From Isoetes taiwanensis (lineage: Eukaryota; Streptophyta; Lycopodiopsida; Isoetales; Isoetaceae), in contig JAJEKV010000058.1 in assembly GCA_021234155.1 (NCBI GenBank), forward strand, positions 3,852,600 through 3,916,599: a DNA stretch of 64,000 bases, written 5' to 3'. The first letter of the stretch is position 1. Each line of letters begins with the position of its first letter. The notes beneath the pieces were generated by a model. That model saw nothing but the letters and a program-made list of their open reading frames with translations. It did no database searches and was not told the origin of the DNA. Of the stretch, positions 11,430 to 24,307 are shown piece after piece. The position numbers and the translations under genes were made by a program.

Positions 11430-11594
11430 CGGTATAAATTTATACCACATCTGTCTTAAGGTTTAAATTTTAAATTTTGGAACAACCGTGGTATAAATTT
11501 ATCTGACAAGGCAATATGCGTATAAATTTATACTGACTTCTTGGCCGTGGTATAAATTTATCTGACAAGGCAACCGTGGTATAAGTTTATACCG
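11430..11594. repeat. TATAAATTTATA palindrome cluster (5 copies)
   Basis: Five copies (GGTATAAATTTATACC and variants ending TATCTGAC) follow a GTAAGC donor at 11389, between the DIPYG and FGSGTT coding regions, so they are again in a probable intron. Isolated single copies also occur at 9053-9068 (inside the 70-bp intron 9028-9097) and at 12333-12346 (after the gene). Confidence 0.82.
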
Positions 11595-12346
11595 CCACAC
11601 CACTTGGGCTAACTTATTTTCCTTGTTTTCTTTTTACTAATTTCTAATTTCTATATTGCTTGGCGGGCTTAAAACAAGCGTCAAGGGTCATGGTGGTGGT
11701 CAGCTTAGTGAGCTTTTTTGAGCATTTTCATATAGCTTTTTATTGTAGCGGACGCCAAAAAAACCATGGTTCATTTTAACACGCAGAATGAAAAGACTCC
11801 TCCCTGCAATGCATTTCAGTTCCCAGCTGTTTTGCAGAAATTAAGAGACCCACAGCGACAAGGCGCTGTGGTGTCCCATTATCAGAAGCCACAACGTCTT
11901 ATTAATAATTTGATGATGGTTTTTCGGCCCGGAAATTTGGATCCTAGATGCCTTTTCGGATCGGGCACCACGTGATTTCGCCCTTAGCGAGGGGGCACAA
12001 TGTCGTCTCCGTCGACATAGACCCAGATAAAGTAAGCTTCATCAGGACCAGGATAAGCTCTTGCGAATCCTTTCCTGATGAAAACGAGGAACTGGGAGCA
12101 AAGAACGGTGCCAGCGATGCTAAGGGCACTTACACAGAAATACAGCCTCCACTTACAGGAAGAAGAGATGAGGAGGTGGAGTTTGTTGACTTGGAGCCTG
12201 TGGTGCCCGAGCCAGAAACCGCTTTGTGCCAATAGGTTTGGAATCGAAGGAGGCGCCCTTGTCGTTGTAAGCTTCGCAAGAGCGGATCCCAAAGGGTACG
12301 AGAGTCCTATGGACTGGGAAGAGCCACCTCTCGTATAAATTTATAC

Positions 12347-12790
12347 AGACAGAGTTTTTAACCACTTTCATTGTAAACTATGTGCTAAGTAATATTATAA
12401 TTTATTTTGATGAAGATTTTTAAACTGAAAGCTTTGTCTCTCTAACAATGCTTAATTGAAACAACTCTTTCTTGCTCCAGGATTTCACACTCTTTGTCTT
12501 TCCAATGTTTGACTTTTTTAGTACGTCTATTAAGCTTGCAAAAAAACAATCTATATTTTCTTCTGTTTTTAACAATAAATACTTACTGAGTTATCAAAGT
12601 TAATGTCTCTCTCCTTAAAACAAGCATTTTTTTTTTTTTGCCCTTCTTTTAAAATGAAAAAGCTTTAAAAATGTTGCTTTTTTGGGGGTATCCCGAATGC
12701 TAATTGCTCAACAATCTATTTTGCTCCCTATTTTGTGTGTTTTTTTTAAGTTTTCAATTTTTATAAAGGAATCTTTCAAACGCACTTCTT
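12347..12790. other. AT-rich right subterminal region of the TIR element
   Basis: About 440 bp of AT-rich sequence with T-runs (12628-12640) lies between the last palindrome and the right inverted repeat. I see no gene. It corresponds in position to the AT-rich 4075-4640 at the left end. Confidence 0.6.
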
Positions 12791-12820
12791 AAATAAGTGC
12801 GTTTCATTTTAAACCTTGTT
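12791..12820 (-). repeat. Right terminal inverted repeat
   Basis: Reverse complement begins AACAAGGTTTAAAATG, matching the left end at 29 of 30 bases. An inverted AAACGCACTT at 12778-12787 lets this end fold on itself. A GGAATCTTT motif near 12769 also occurs at the left end, inside the hairpin near 4097-4115. Confidence 0.9.
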
Positions 12821-13287
12821 AAAATAGACAGAAACAGTATGCAGATAAGAGGCGTAGATCACTTGAATTCAAAAAAGGAGATTATGTGTTCTTGAGGGTT
12901 AATCCCAAGTGGAGCTCACTGGCATTTAAAAGTGCAGGTAAATGGGCCCCTAGGTATGCGGGTCCGTATGAGATTTTGGAACGTATTGGAAATGTGGCTT
13001 ACAGGTTGGAGTTACCTTCACACTTGAAAGTACATAATGTTTTCCATGTGAGCAACTTGAGGAAGTATGTTTTTTATCCTTCCCATATGTTGGGGAACGA
13101 TGATTTAGTAAGCAGGGAGAACTTTTTGTACCCCCGACCAGAACGTATTCTGCGAGAGGAAACCCGTCGCTTAAGGAGGCGAACAATACGGAGATTTTTG
13201 GTTCAATGGGTGGGTTGTCCTGAGGAAGATGCCACATGGGAAGATGCCAATTGGATTCTTCATGAGTTTCCGGAGATGCGCCCATGA
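12821..13287 (+). pseudogene. Integrase C-terminus and chromodomain
   Basis: Continuation of the integrase after the transposon: RQKQYADKRRR, then the GPY/F region (KWAPRYAGPYEILERIGNVAYRLELP), the H-NVFHVS-LRKY motif, and a chromodomain (about 13108-13280) with LYPRPERIL, RRRTIRRFLVQWVGCPEEDATWE and a final WILHEFP helix. The chromodomain places the element among chromoviruses of Ty3/gypsy (Tekay/Del-like by length and motif, inferred). In chromoviruses it directs integration to methylated-histone chromatin. The frame is open to a TGA at 13285. Confidence 0.94.
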
Positions 13288-13305
13288 GGACATGGGTTGC
13301 ATTTT

Positions 13306-13317
13306 TGGAGGAGAGAC
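13306..13317 (+). other. Polypurine tract of the chromovirus
   Basis: The purine-rich TGGAGGAGAGAC lies immediately 5' of the TGTAACGG that opens the 3' LTR. This is where plus-strand priming is expected. Confidence 0.75.
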
Positions 13318-15774
<2,457 letters not shown>

Positions 15775-16660
15775 ATTTGTTGCTCAACTTTTCTGCTGCC
15801 CGAATGGTTTAATGACAATGGGAGCCCCTGCTATTTTGTTTGATGGATTGAAACATGCCGTTCTGGGTCTCTTTAAATGGATAATATTTTTTCAATCCAG
15901 ACTATAATTTCAGGCTCGCACCTTGCCGAAAGCCGGACCTTTTTGTGCCACTTTCGTTTTAATTAGATAGATCGATTTCTGGTTCTTACATCTCTTTCTT
16001 GTTAGCCCTCCTTTTTATGCCATTGATGGATGGAACTGGCATGCGATATTTGGAATGCCTTTCAAACAGCTTGAACCTGTTCTATGCTATTTATCTCTTA
16101 TACATTCTCCTTCCTGTATAATTTGGAAAGATAAAGCCTGATCTTACCCTCTATCCCTTTCCATGTTTCGTTACCTTGCAAATCAAATAACTTGATCCAC
16201 CAGTGGCTAAATTCCATCTAAATCCTCTAGATTCTTCCAGCGCAACCTATTGCAGAGACCTTACCTATGCTAGTTATGCTAGAAGTTGCATTGCTTGAAC
16301 TACTATGGTTTGCAACACCTTGAGCAAAAACAATGGAATTTACATTGTATAAGAAGAGATGGTTGCAGTTGCAGCTATGGTTTGCAGCAGGCTACTGGCT
16401 GGCTAATGCAACCCATCTCTAAACCAGGAGGGTCGAAGGAGCAGGAATTCTTTTCAAAAAGAATTGCTGGATTGCTTCATTTGGATCCATAGTAGCAACA
16501 CAAATACAAAATGCTTTTATTTCTTTTTGTTTGTGGCTCCTTGCAGATTGACCCAGTTGTGCAGCTCGGCATTAACCAAGTAGTTAGCCAAGCAGTTGTT
16601 GCAGTTCTTGTTCATAATAGTCTAGGGATTATATATTTTACTTTGAATATGTGATGTGGA
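15775..16660. other. Intergenic, no gene recognised
   Basis: Unique-looking sequence after the broken LTR. Short open stretches (for example 16286-16492) have no recognisable family and no splice context. It may be flanking or intron sequence of the next locus. Confidence 0.4.
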
Positions 16661-16699
16661 GGTAACTGGAAGTAGATGAGCGAGCAATTTTCATTCTCC

Positions 16700-17769
16700 T
16701 AGATAATGAAACGGTAAATTCCACAGAGGTCAGGTTTGTTAGGGCAAAGGCCGGAGCATCTTATTCAAGCTTACGAGAAGATATAGAAGATGAGGTGGAG
16801 GGGATCAAGGGTCGTAGCTTTGTTTTTCTTGCAAAAAGGAGGTTACCATTGTCTAAGAAGCAAGAAGAGAAGTATAAAGTTATTGACAATGAAGTCTTAG
16901 TGAAATTGGTACATGGGACAAGTGATCAACATGTTGAATGGAATGGCAATCAGCAGGTTGAAAGAAATGACAACAACCATGTTAAAAGGCCACGAGTCAT
17001 GGTCATTGAAGAGTTGGAAGAGGAGGCCAATACTGATGTAGAAGAAGTCAGTAATATAGTAGAAGTCAATGATGTAATAGAAGTTGACATTGATGCCTCT
17101 GAGTGCATTACAGAAGATTCAATACTCTTGAAGAGAAAGTTGCAGTCAAAACTTGCTACCAAGTTTCAAACAAATAAGTGGAAGAAAGACTTCAAGAAAT
17201 ATAGCGCGAAGTTACAAGATATTGGTCGACATGATCGCTTTGAGATTATGTCTTCGGATTTAGATGGGAAAGCGATTTTTTCTATATGGTGCATTGAATG
17301 CAACTTGCAGTATGGCAAAAGTGGTGGCCCGGACTCTATGTACAATTTTACAGCTAAACATTGTATGACAAAGGCCCATGAAGAAAACTATCATCGGAAC
17401 CATAAGGAGCAAATTGAAACCAATCAAAAAGAGTCTCAAGAGGATGTTATTACAAGAAATAAAGCTTTGGTGGAGCAGTGCTTACTAGCTGAAGTTTCTC
17501 CTTTTGTAGACCAATCATTAGGGCGGATTTGGGGTCTCAAAACAGCCTCCTATCAGCCATTCCACGTCATATTTCTGCTCCTTTTTTCCCATGCCACCTA
17601 GGATACCAAACTCTCATAATTACAGATTTGCTTGCAAGGGGGGTTCACCTTGAAATCCCGTATGAACCATCTGAGTTATAAGAAATGGGTTATTTTTGGA
17701 GAGCTTTCGTACGAAAATATATGGAAAGGGGTGGTTTTTTATCACATTTTGCAATATTTTAAGCCTGTA
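16700..17769 (+). pseudogene. Zinc-finger-like gene fragment, unrecognised, interrupted by a retrotransposon
   Basis: An open frame from about 16700 through 17601 (ATG possible at 16795) encodes a basic region (FVFLAKRRLPLSKKQEEKY), an acidic Val/Glu/Asp-rich middle, and a Cys/His motif: IWCIECNLQYGK followed about 20 residues later by KHCMTKAHEENYH. This could bind zinc. The downstream coding-like sequence (HISAPFFPCHLGYQTLIITDLLARGVHLEI) is in a neighbouring frame, so a frameshift near 17520 is likely. The Tat-like element enters at 17770. It has the look of the DNA-binding amino-terminus of a TE-encoded protein. A broadly similar CxxC...H motif occurs at 35145-35250. No function assigned. 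Confidence 0.4.
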
Positions 17770-19661
17770 TGTTGCCTTTCACAGAATCCTTGCAAAAACT
17801 GTGATGCACAAATCTCTAAATTGTGGGATTTCCTAAAAGATACTTGCCAAATTTTGTGTTTAGGGGGCAGAAAGCCAAAGGTGTGGTGAGGGGATGTGAA
17901 AAGATGAGAAAAGAGGTGCAAATGTGAGGAAATAAGGTGATATGTGAATGCAGGTGTATGACTGGGATGTTTTCTGTAACAAAGTGGTGAAAATGATTGA
18001 AGAAAAAACTTTGGGATGCAGTCAAACTTCCTTTGAATGCAAATGAAATATTTGAGCAAATTCTGGCAGAATAGCTATTTGTTTAGCTAAGTCTAGATAA
18101 TATCAGATAACTTGAATTGATTTCAACTCATTTGTTGATCAAGATTGGTGGGAAATTCGTGGCAAAGTTAAGCGAAGTGGGTGGCACATAAAAATGGGAA
18201 AACCCTAATTTTTTGAAAAAAAACTTCGTAAATCGATTGAAGAAAGGGGAAACACCATGGATTGCTCAAGAAAACTTTTCTCGAGATTATCTTAGGAACA
18301 TAATACTTTGTCGGGTAATCCATTTGATCACTCTGAAATAGAATTTGTATCGAGAACTTCAAAATCTTGGCTTTCAAGAACAAGGCGGGTTTCTAATCAA
18401 AAATCTCCTCTCTCCGGTGTGGAATACGGCTCGGATCATCTTTATAGACTGTGTCGGGGTAGTTAGAGCTCAATTTATGCGCATATGGCCACGAACTCTT
18501 CTTTTCCAAAAATAGGCAATATTACGTTCTTGGCATGATCTCCATTAATTGGCATCCTCTTCATGATTCGATTGGTTCCAGAGGTCGATTATGATCGGCG
18601 AACCGCTCGCATCACTCAAAGTCTTGGCGGGAAGCGAGAATCATAGAACCCTAATGGATCTTGGCGGATTTTCTTTGATGGATATATCCCACAGGCCTAA
18701 ATCAAAAAGTCATTTCGGGTATATATAGCTCGATCCACGCAAACTCTTAAATTGGCGTGTCTTGCCCACGTGGGATTCGGTACCTCCACCGCCCACACGC
18801 CCGGGTGAGCCCGTGGAGGGGGTGATTGGCTGAAAAGGAATCTAGGTCGGGGGGTGGTAGAATAGGACAATTTTTTACATTTTCTCAAAGGGCACACGAT
18901 TCCCAAGAATTGGAATTCAAGGGTCTATATAAGGTCTTTTTGGAAATTTTTGTGCCGGTGGCATATTTTCATTGGGGCAACATGGTGAGGTGGTCAAATT
19001 TTGGAAAATAGCACTTTGATTTTTGGCTAAAAAAGGTGAATCAATGGTATTTGGACATGATGAAATGATGACTTGGCATAATGAAGGATGATGTGGCAAG
19101 GTCAAACATGGCTTTTTTGCCTAAGTGGATTTTCAAAATTTTAAATGCCCCTTGATATTTTTTGATGAGGTGGCATGATTTTTGACCCAAGTGGCAAAGA
19201 TATAACCAAAGTTGGATGACAAAGCATTTTTTTGTGAGCAAGGTGGCCATCCTAGGTGGCATTTTGACTCTTGATGGCGTGGCAAGGGTATTTTTTTGGA
19301 AAGTGTGCCTTTTGACTTTCTATTTTGACTTTCACTTGACTTTTTGACATCTTTGGCACTTTTGGATGATGACTAGGATGCCACTTGGCAAAGGTATAGA
19401 TTTTTGGCATTTTGGGATTTTTAGGCATCTTTAGAAGCATATTTGGCTAGCGATAGGGGAAATTCAAGGAGAAATGGGAGATAGGCTCAAAAAATTTGGG
19501 AAAAATCAAGGATGGCTAATTTTGGCTAAAGGATTTGGCGGGGGTACTCACCGGCCTAGATTCTCTTTCAGCCTGATACCTTTCCTTAATAGCTCCTCCA
19601 ATACTTAGAATTTTCTTCATATCTTCATTTCTTCTTCATGTTGCCACTTCAAGGGGCAACA
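17770..19661 (-). repeat. 3' LTR of the Tat-like element
   Basis: 1892 bp, the downstream copy of the repeat at 26084-27977, bounded by CTGTA at 17765-17769. Small open stretches within it are not conserved between the two copies and are not genes. Confidence 0.95.
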
Positions 19662-20736
19662 TCTTTATAAAAAAAAAAAAATGGCTGGTCCCCGGCCTTG
19701 AAACTGTTAAAACTTCCCACGACATCCGGATCTGAATTATCACGTTACGAAATATCGAGCTTCTTAGAATGCGACATAAAAGCATCCGAAAAGTGCAAAT
19801 ATATGAGAGTGAATGCCAAATCAATGCATCTCTGTTCACGAGATAATATAAGGTTTTCTTGAGGTCTTCATGAATGGAAAATGGTGCGGAATAGGAAGCT
19901 GGATAGAACTATGTGTACTTCACATTTTTTGGTGATGAATTACGCAACTTTGAACAAAGAGACAACTTTTGAACATTTATAACTGTAGAGGGGGTGCTAC
20001 CATGTTCTTTTGACTTCCCATAAGTCTTTGAAACTTGGGGGGCGTCAAAAATGCTTGATGATCTTGTGAATAAAACTTGATGCTTTTGGGGTTTGACTAC
20101 CCATTCTTGTAGGAGTCTTGAAGAAATGACTTGGTAGATGGAGCTAGAATGTTATGGAAGGGTCGAGACACATTCTAGAAGATGTAATGGTCTGCAAATT
20201 TGCCCAAAAGAAAAAATGGTGGTGGTATAAAGGCTGGCTAATGGGTAAAGGATGATCACGCAAATGACATGAAATAGAAAGTTAGGAGGCTGCTTTTTAT
20301 GATGCGAGGGATGAATAGCGACACTGTAGGTGATGAATAAAAGTGGGAGCAAGGCTTATATGAATGGGAGGCCAATAAATGAAAAATGAATGGTATGGAA
20401 GACTAGGATGGTCCCGCAAATGACATGATGACTTCAGTTAGTACTTCAATCGGCATTCATCACAAGATGTTAACAAAGCTGTTCATGATGATTTTGAGTT
20501 CACGCATATGAGCACAACTTTAGGAAGCAATGGTTTTTTAAGGCTGGCTTTTAAGAGAACAACTAATGAACACGCAAATGACAATGTTAAAGATCAAAAG
20601 CGCATATTTTTCTTTTTAAACTTTTCTTCTTTTTATTGTTTCTCCCCATAGTGTTAGCAAATTATATCTAGAACAATTTCAACTACTTCAACCTTTTTTA
20701 GACTACCTACAACTATACTAACTAGCATTAGCTAGT
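19662..20736. other. 3' non-coding spacer of the Tat-like element
   Basis: About 1.1 kb between the integrase end and the 3' LTR, with no gene. A long 3' spacer is common in Tat/Ogre elements. Just inside the LTR there is a 13-A run on the plus strand, so the coding strand has Ts rather than the expected polypurine tract. Confidence 0.65.
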
Positions 20737-21978
20737 TTAGATCCAATAAGCTTTCAAGTGTTGTGCATTGAGAGGATTTGGCAAAATTCTCTCGGACTCT
20801 AACTCTGTAAGTAATATGAGTTTACTCCGGCATGTGAAGAAATGACAAATGGACCTTCCCAATTTGCGAGAAAACTTACCTAGAGTGGGATCTTTGTTTC
20901 TAGCTAACTTAAGCACCAAATCACCAACGATAGTTGACTTCTCTTGCTTGTTTGTCAAATTTCTTCTTGATTTTCATCTTGTGTTCGTTATCACTGTAGA
21001 GTCTTATCTACGAGTTCCTCAAGGGCTAGCATCTCTGTAGCCTTTGCACCGGATAGCATCCTCTTCACTTTTGACTTGTATTTGCATCGTCCTTGGCGAA
21101 AGTACCGCAACTCAAAGGGTAGAATGACACTAGTACCATACACAATAGAGGCGGGGAGTGTTTTTTATAGCCACTTTATAAGTGGTTCAGAGGGACAAAG
21201 GGCATAGATCAACTTTGTATGCCGACTTCTTGGAAACCTATCTCTTGTTTTCTTCATAATGGATATCAGAGTTTTATTGGTGGATTCTGCCTGGCCATTT
21301 CCCTGAGGGTAGTAAGCAGAACTTTTTGTATGTCTTATCTCAAGCAATTGGGTAAGCTTGTCTATTACTTCATTCATAAAAGGCGTTCCTCTGTCAGAAA
21401 CAATCTTCAATGGTACTCCAAACCTAGCACATATATTAGACAGTAGGAAACTTGCTGTGGTATCTGCATTGGCACTTGTCAATGGAGTTGCTTCAGCCCA
21501 TTTAGTGAAGAAGTCTGTAGCAACTAGGATGTATTCATGTCTGGCAGAGGAAGATGGGTGTATAGGACCAACATAATCTAATCCCCAAACAAGAAATGGG
21601 CCAGGGGCCACAATAGGTGAAAGGGGAGGTACCTTGGCGTTTCTTTGGCATGTTTTTGGCCGGTCGGAACAACTCTGCCGCGTACCTTTTGACATCATGA
21701 TGAAGTGTAGGCCAATAGTATCGAACTTAGAATTTTTCTTGGTTTGTGACATCCATAGAATAGTGTCCACCACAGCAGAGGTCATGAGCATGTCTTAGAG
21801 CTTGTACCTGTTCTTCTTCAGCCAAGCACCTCAACAAAATCTGTGAAGGCATCTTCCTACATAAAATGTCCTCAACCAGCACATATGTTAGACATCTTTT
21901 CCTAAACTTAACTTTCTCGGATGGTGAAAATGTGGCAGGGACCTCTTGATGTTTTAGATAATTGACAATGGGTTGCAT
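20737..21978 (-). pseudogene. Integrase
   Basis: The zinc-binding HHCC region is seen as ALRHAHDLCCGGHYSMDVT (near 21780). The catalytic core (21165-21620) has VWGLDYVGP (D), KIVSDRGTPF (D) and PQGNGQAESTNKTL (E). The C-terminal part at 20737-20958 begins GDLVLKLARN and ends NAQHLKAYW. There is no chromodomain. Frameshifts separate the three parts. Confidence 0.92.
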
Positions 21979-22049
21979 CCAAGACCTGGCTTCTCCAACT
22001 AAATGACATACCTCTTCCCTGTTTGATTCTCTTGAGAGGTCAAATCATA

Positions 22050-22370
22050 TTTGTAGAAGGCATAGGGTATGAAACTACTCGGATCCTTTTACTTGTTTTG
22101 ACAAGGTGGACTTCAATGGCAAAGTCTTGAAGCATGGCAGACCACTTATAGAACTTGGTCTTGGGGCTTGTTTACCATACAACTTTGGAAGAGGATTGAC
22201 CTTCATATAGACTTGAATCTTTGGAGCTTGCATCGGAAGATGGGGAATTTAGTGGTCAAAAATATTAGGGCAGCAGAGACTTCTTCTAATTTGGGTAATT
22301 CACCTCGTGTCGACCCCTTTGCTTTCCTGCATAGTTTAGTACCCTTTTGTTCTTGAAATAAGGCTAATCC
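22050..22370 (-). pseudogene. Native RNase H remnant
   Basis: After the connection region the minus strand reads NPLPKLYGK, then in a neighbouring frame KWSAMLQDFAIEVHLVK, resembling the end of gypsy RNase H (RLARW...LQ-F-IE...K..KG). The catalytic residues of its first half are not readable. With the upstream domain this makes a dual-RNase-H element. Confidence 0.6.
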
Positions 22371-23340
22371 TACAGACAAATGATGTAAGCTGTTATATAA
22401 ACTTGGAAATCTTCACTTGGTTTAGGGGCAAGAAGGGTTACCTTCTTGTTGAGCTCTTCTTTGATCAATTCAAATGCCCTTTGGCAATCTTCATTCCACT
22501 CATTTGGAACCTTTTGACTTGTATTTTTGGATACATACCCTACTTTGGTGAGCTTGGTGATAGGTCTCAAAATGTGAGAGAAGTTGGGGATGTAGATCCT
22601 CAAGCCTTGAAGTGTACCAACAAAACCTTTGATCTGCTTCAATGTTTTTAATGCTTGGGAGGTCGAGAACTATTGTCGGCTTGTGCTGCGGCAATCTGAA
22701 CTCCTTCTTCGATATCGATGGCCTAACAAACACACCTTTGTCGAGTCAAAAACAAACACTTCTTTGGATTTAAGTTCACACCTTGGATCGCACAAAGAAA
22801 ACATATTAGAGATTGTTTTGAGATGATCTCCCAAAGAGGTGGGCGAGTCAAATCATCGAGAAAAGCCCCGAAATTTTGGGGAGATAATGACTCAAAAATA
22901 TTGTTCATTGCCCTCCGAAAGGTTGCGGGGGCATTTTTCAAGCCAAATGGCATTCTTAGCATCATATAAGTTCCCCAAGGTGTAATGAAGGCGTTTTTGG
23001 GCTGTGATAAAGGATCAACTTCTATTTGGTTGAAACCGGAGAAGCCATCCATAAGAGAATAGACTTCTTTTCCACTCATGGTATGCAAAACTTCTTCTAG
23101 AAAGCGGTGGGGGGTAGCAATCTTTGATTGTAACCTTATTGATATCTCTATAATCAATACAAATTCTAAGTTGGCCACTCCTCTTCTTGGTGGCACAATG
23201 CAAGACAACCACTCGAGGTTCCAATGTCTCACATATCAGCTTAGAACTCTCCATAGTTTTTAATTCTTCATAGATAAGTGGCGGCAAAGGCGAGAATTTA
23301 TCCTCCTTAATTTCTCTTTGAGCGGGGATCAGAGCCCTCT
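22370..23340 (-). pseudogene. Reverse transcriptase
   Basis: Fingers: KKRSGQLRICIDYRDINKVTIKDCYPPP (23105-23190). After a frameshift: FSGFNQIEVDP, MPFGLKNAPATFRRAMN and the catalytic box AFLDDLT (near 22840-22860). The thumb and connection are at 22370-22733 with GFVGTLQGLRIYIPNFSHILRPITKLTK. At least two frameshifts. Confidence 0.92.
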
Positions 23341-23736
23341 TTTACTTTTATTTCAAATTTTGCTTTAGAGGGAGGAATTCCTTTTAGTTGAGTAATCCCA
23401 AGCAAAGACATCGAGAATTCTTGACACAAACATATGAAATGAGTTGAAGCAAGGCTCGGGGAGCTTTTGGACTAACTTTCGGGGTTCTGGTTTGGCCATT
23501 CTTTTGGATACAAATGACTTGCTCTCTGCTTGCTTCCTCTATCCCTATAGTTAGAATTGGGCAAGTCCGTGAGAGGTTCAGTTCTTCTTCTGAAAAGGCT
23601 CCTTGACTAAAAAAATCCAATATGGTACCTTTAGCTAGCCTTTGTCTACTTCACTATTCAAATGCCTAGGGATATGCTCTATAGTCCAGGGCCTCAAATT
23701 TGTCTAACAGTCCCAAAACCTCTTCTTTAAGTTGTA

Positions 23737-24070
23737 CTAACCTTGAATGCTTGGTTTGGTATACCTCTTGGACTTGATTGCACACAGTGAGAGAGTCCCC
23801 TTTATATTCAACTTCTTGATTCCCATCATGTAAGCTTCTTGGAGACCTGCAATCAAAGCTTGATACTCTGCCTCATTAGAGGTTATATTTTTGTGAATTC
23901 TTCTTTGTTTTAGCCTTGTCAAAGCCTCAGGGCTTTTAATGATGGCAGCAAAGAGCTAAACTCAACTTCACTGCTACAAGCGCCATCAAAGAACAATGTA
24001 TGAGTATGCTCATCAAGTTTTTGCTCTTCTTCTTCCAAAAGTGGATCTACATAGATGTTGTACACACCTA
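23737..24070 (-). pseudogene. Additional RNase H (aRH-like) upstream of RT
   Basis: Minus-strand pieces read HTHTLFFDGACSSEV (first catalytic Asp) and, after a frameshift, TSNEAEYQALIAGLQEAYMMGI with the catalytic Glu, then IKGTLSLC in place of the usual GDS box. TNNEAEYEALIAGL-type sequence is the signature of the second, archaeal-type RNase H of Tat-lineage elements (known family trait). Here it precedes reverse transcriptase rather than following it. Confidence 0.75.
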
Positions 24071-24307
24071 CATCTTTATAAATTAGTGCATCATCAATTG
24101 AAAAGGCAAATTCTTCTTGGAGTTTACCTTCACGGGTTGTAGAGTGTGACTTCTTGCTTACCATCTGTTATTGTGCATTTACCTCCTCCCCAATCTCGGC
24201 TTTGCAGAAACCACCACGAGCCATTTCTGCCCAAAAGAAGGTCATAGCTGCCAATCGAGAAGGAAAGCGTACTACAACAAAGTCCGGGGTCATCTTGATG
24301 CCCCCCC

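Larger units (their letters stand above)
8820..12235 (+). pseudogene. ParB-like domain plus beta-class DNA methyltransferase gene
   Basis: Pieces in different frames read as one multi-exon gene. Exon near 8820-9027 ends at GTAAGT; intron 9028-9097. Exon from 9098 holds VFVDEKCW, an Arg-Gly run (9189-9251), then after a frame change the ParB-like domain: LKQRMRRNPHAHVSPL, YYVLGGTHSYKARKEL, HIYVGITDEEAKVIAVSHN (9560-9870). Exon end at GTAAGT (10083). Further pieces lie at about 10570-10687 and 10755-10890. The methyltransferase part shows DIPYG at 11185-11199 (motif IV, DPPY type), DEEAFTRVQVRSF just after, then FGSGTT at about 11955-11972 (motif I), LARGHNVVSVDIDPDKV and a short tail to a stop at 12235. 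DPPY before FxGxG is the beta-class order (N6-adenine or N4-cytosine). Multiple frameshifts; gene start not certain. Confidence 0.75.
4045..12820. mobile_element. 8.8-kb TIR transposon with DUF7869-like and ParB-methyltransferase genes
   Basis: The element lies within the chromovirus integrase. Its ends are 30-bp inverted repeats (4045-4074 and 12791-12820) that match at 29 of 30 positions. AAAA flanks both sides (4041-4044 and 12821-12824), a possible 4-bp target duplication. Excision joins ...VTQ to RQKQYAD... in frame. Inside are two divergently arranged broken genes and about 30 copies of a TATAAATTTATA palindrome. The subterminal region at left has a second copy of the AAACGCACTT motif and a GGAATCTTT/AAAGATTCC hairpin. 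I cannot assign the superfamily. The TIR does not look like CACTA, Mariner or piggyBac ends. Confidence 0.85.
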
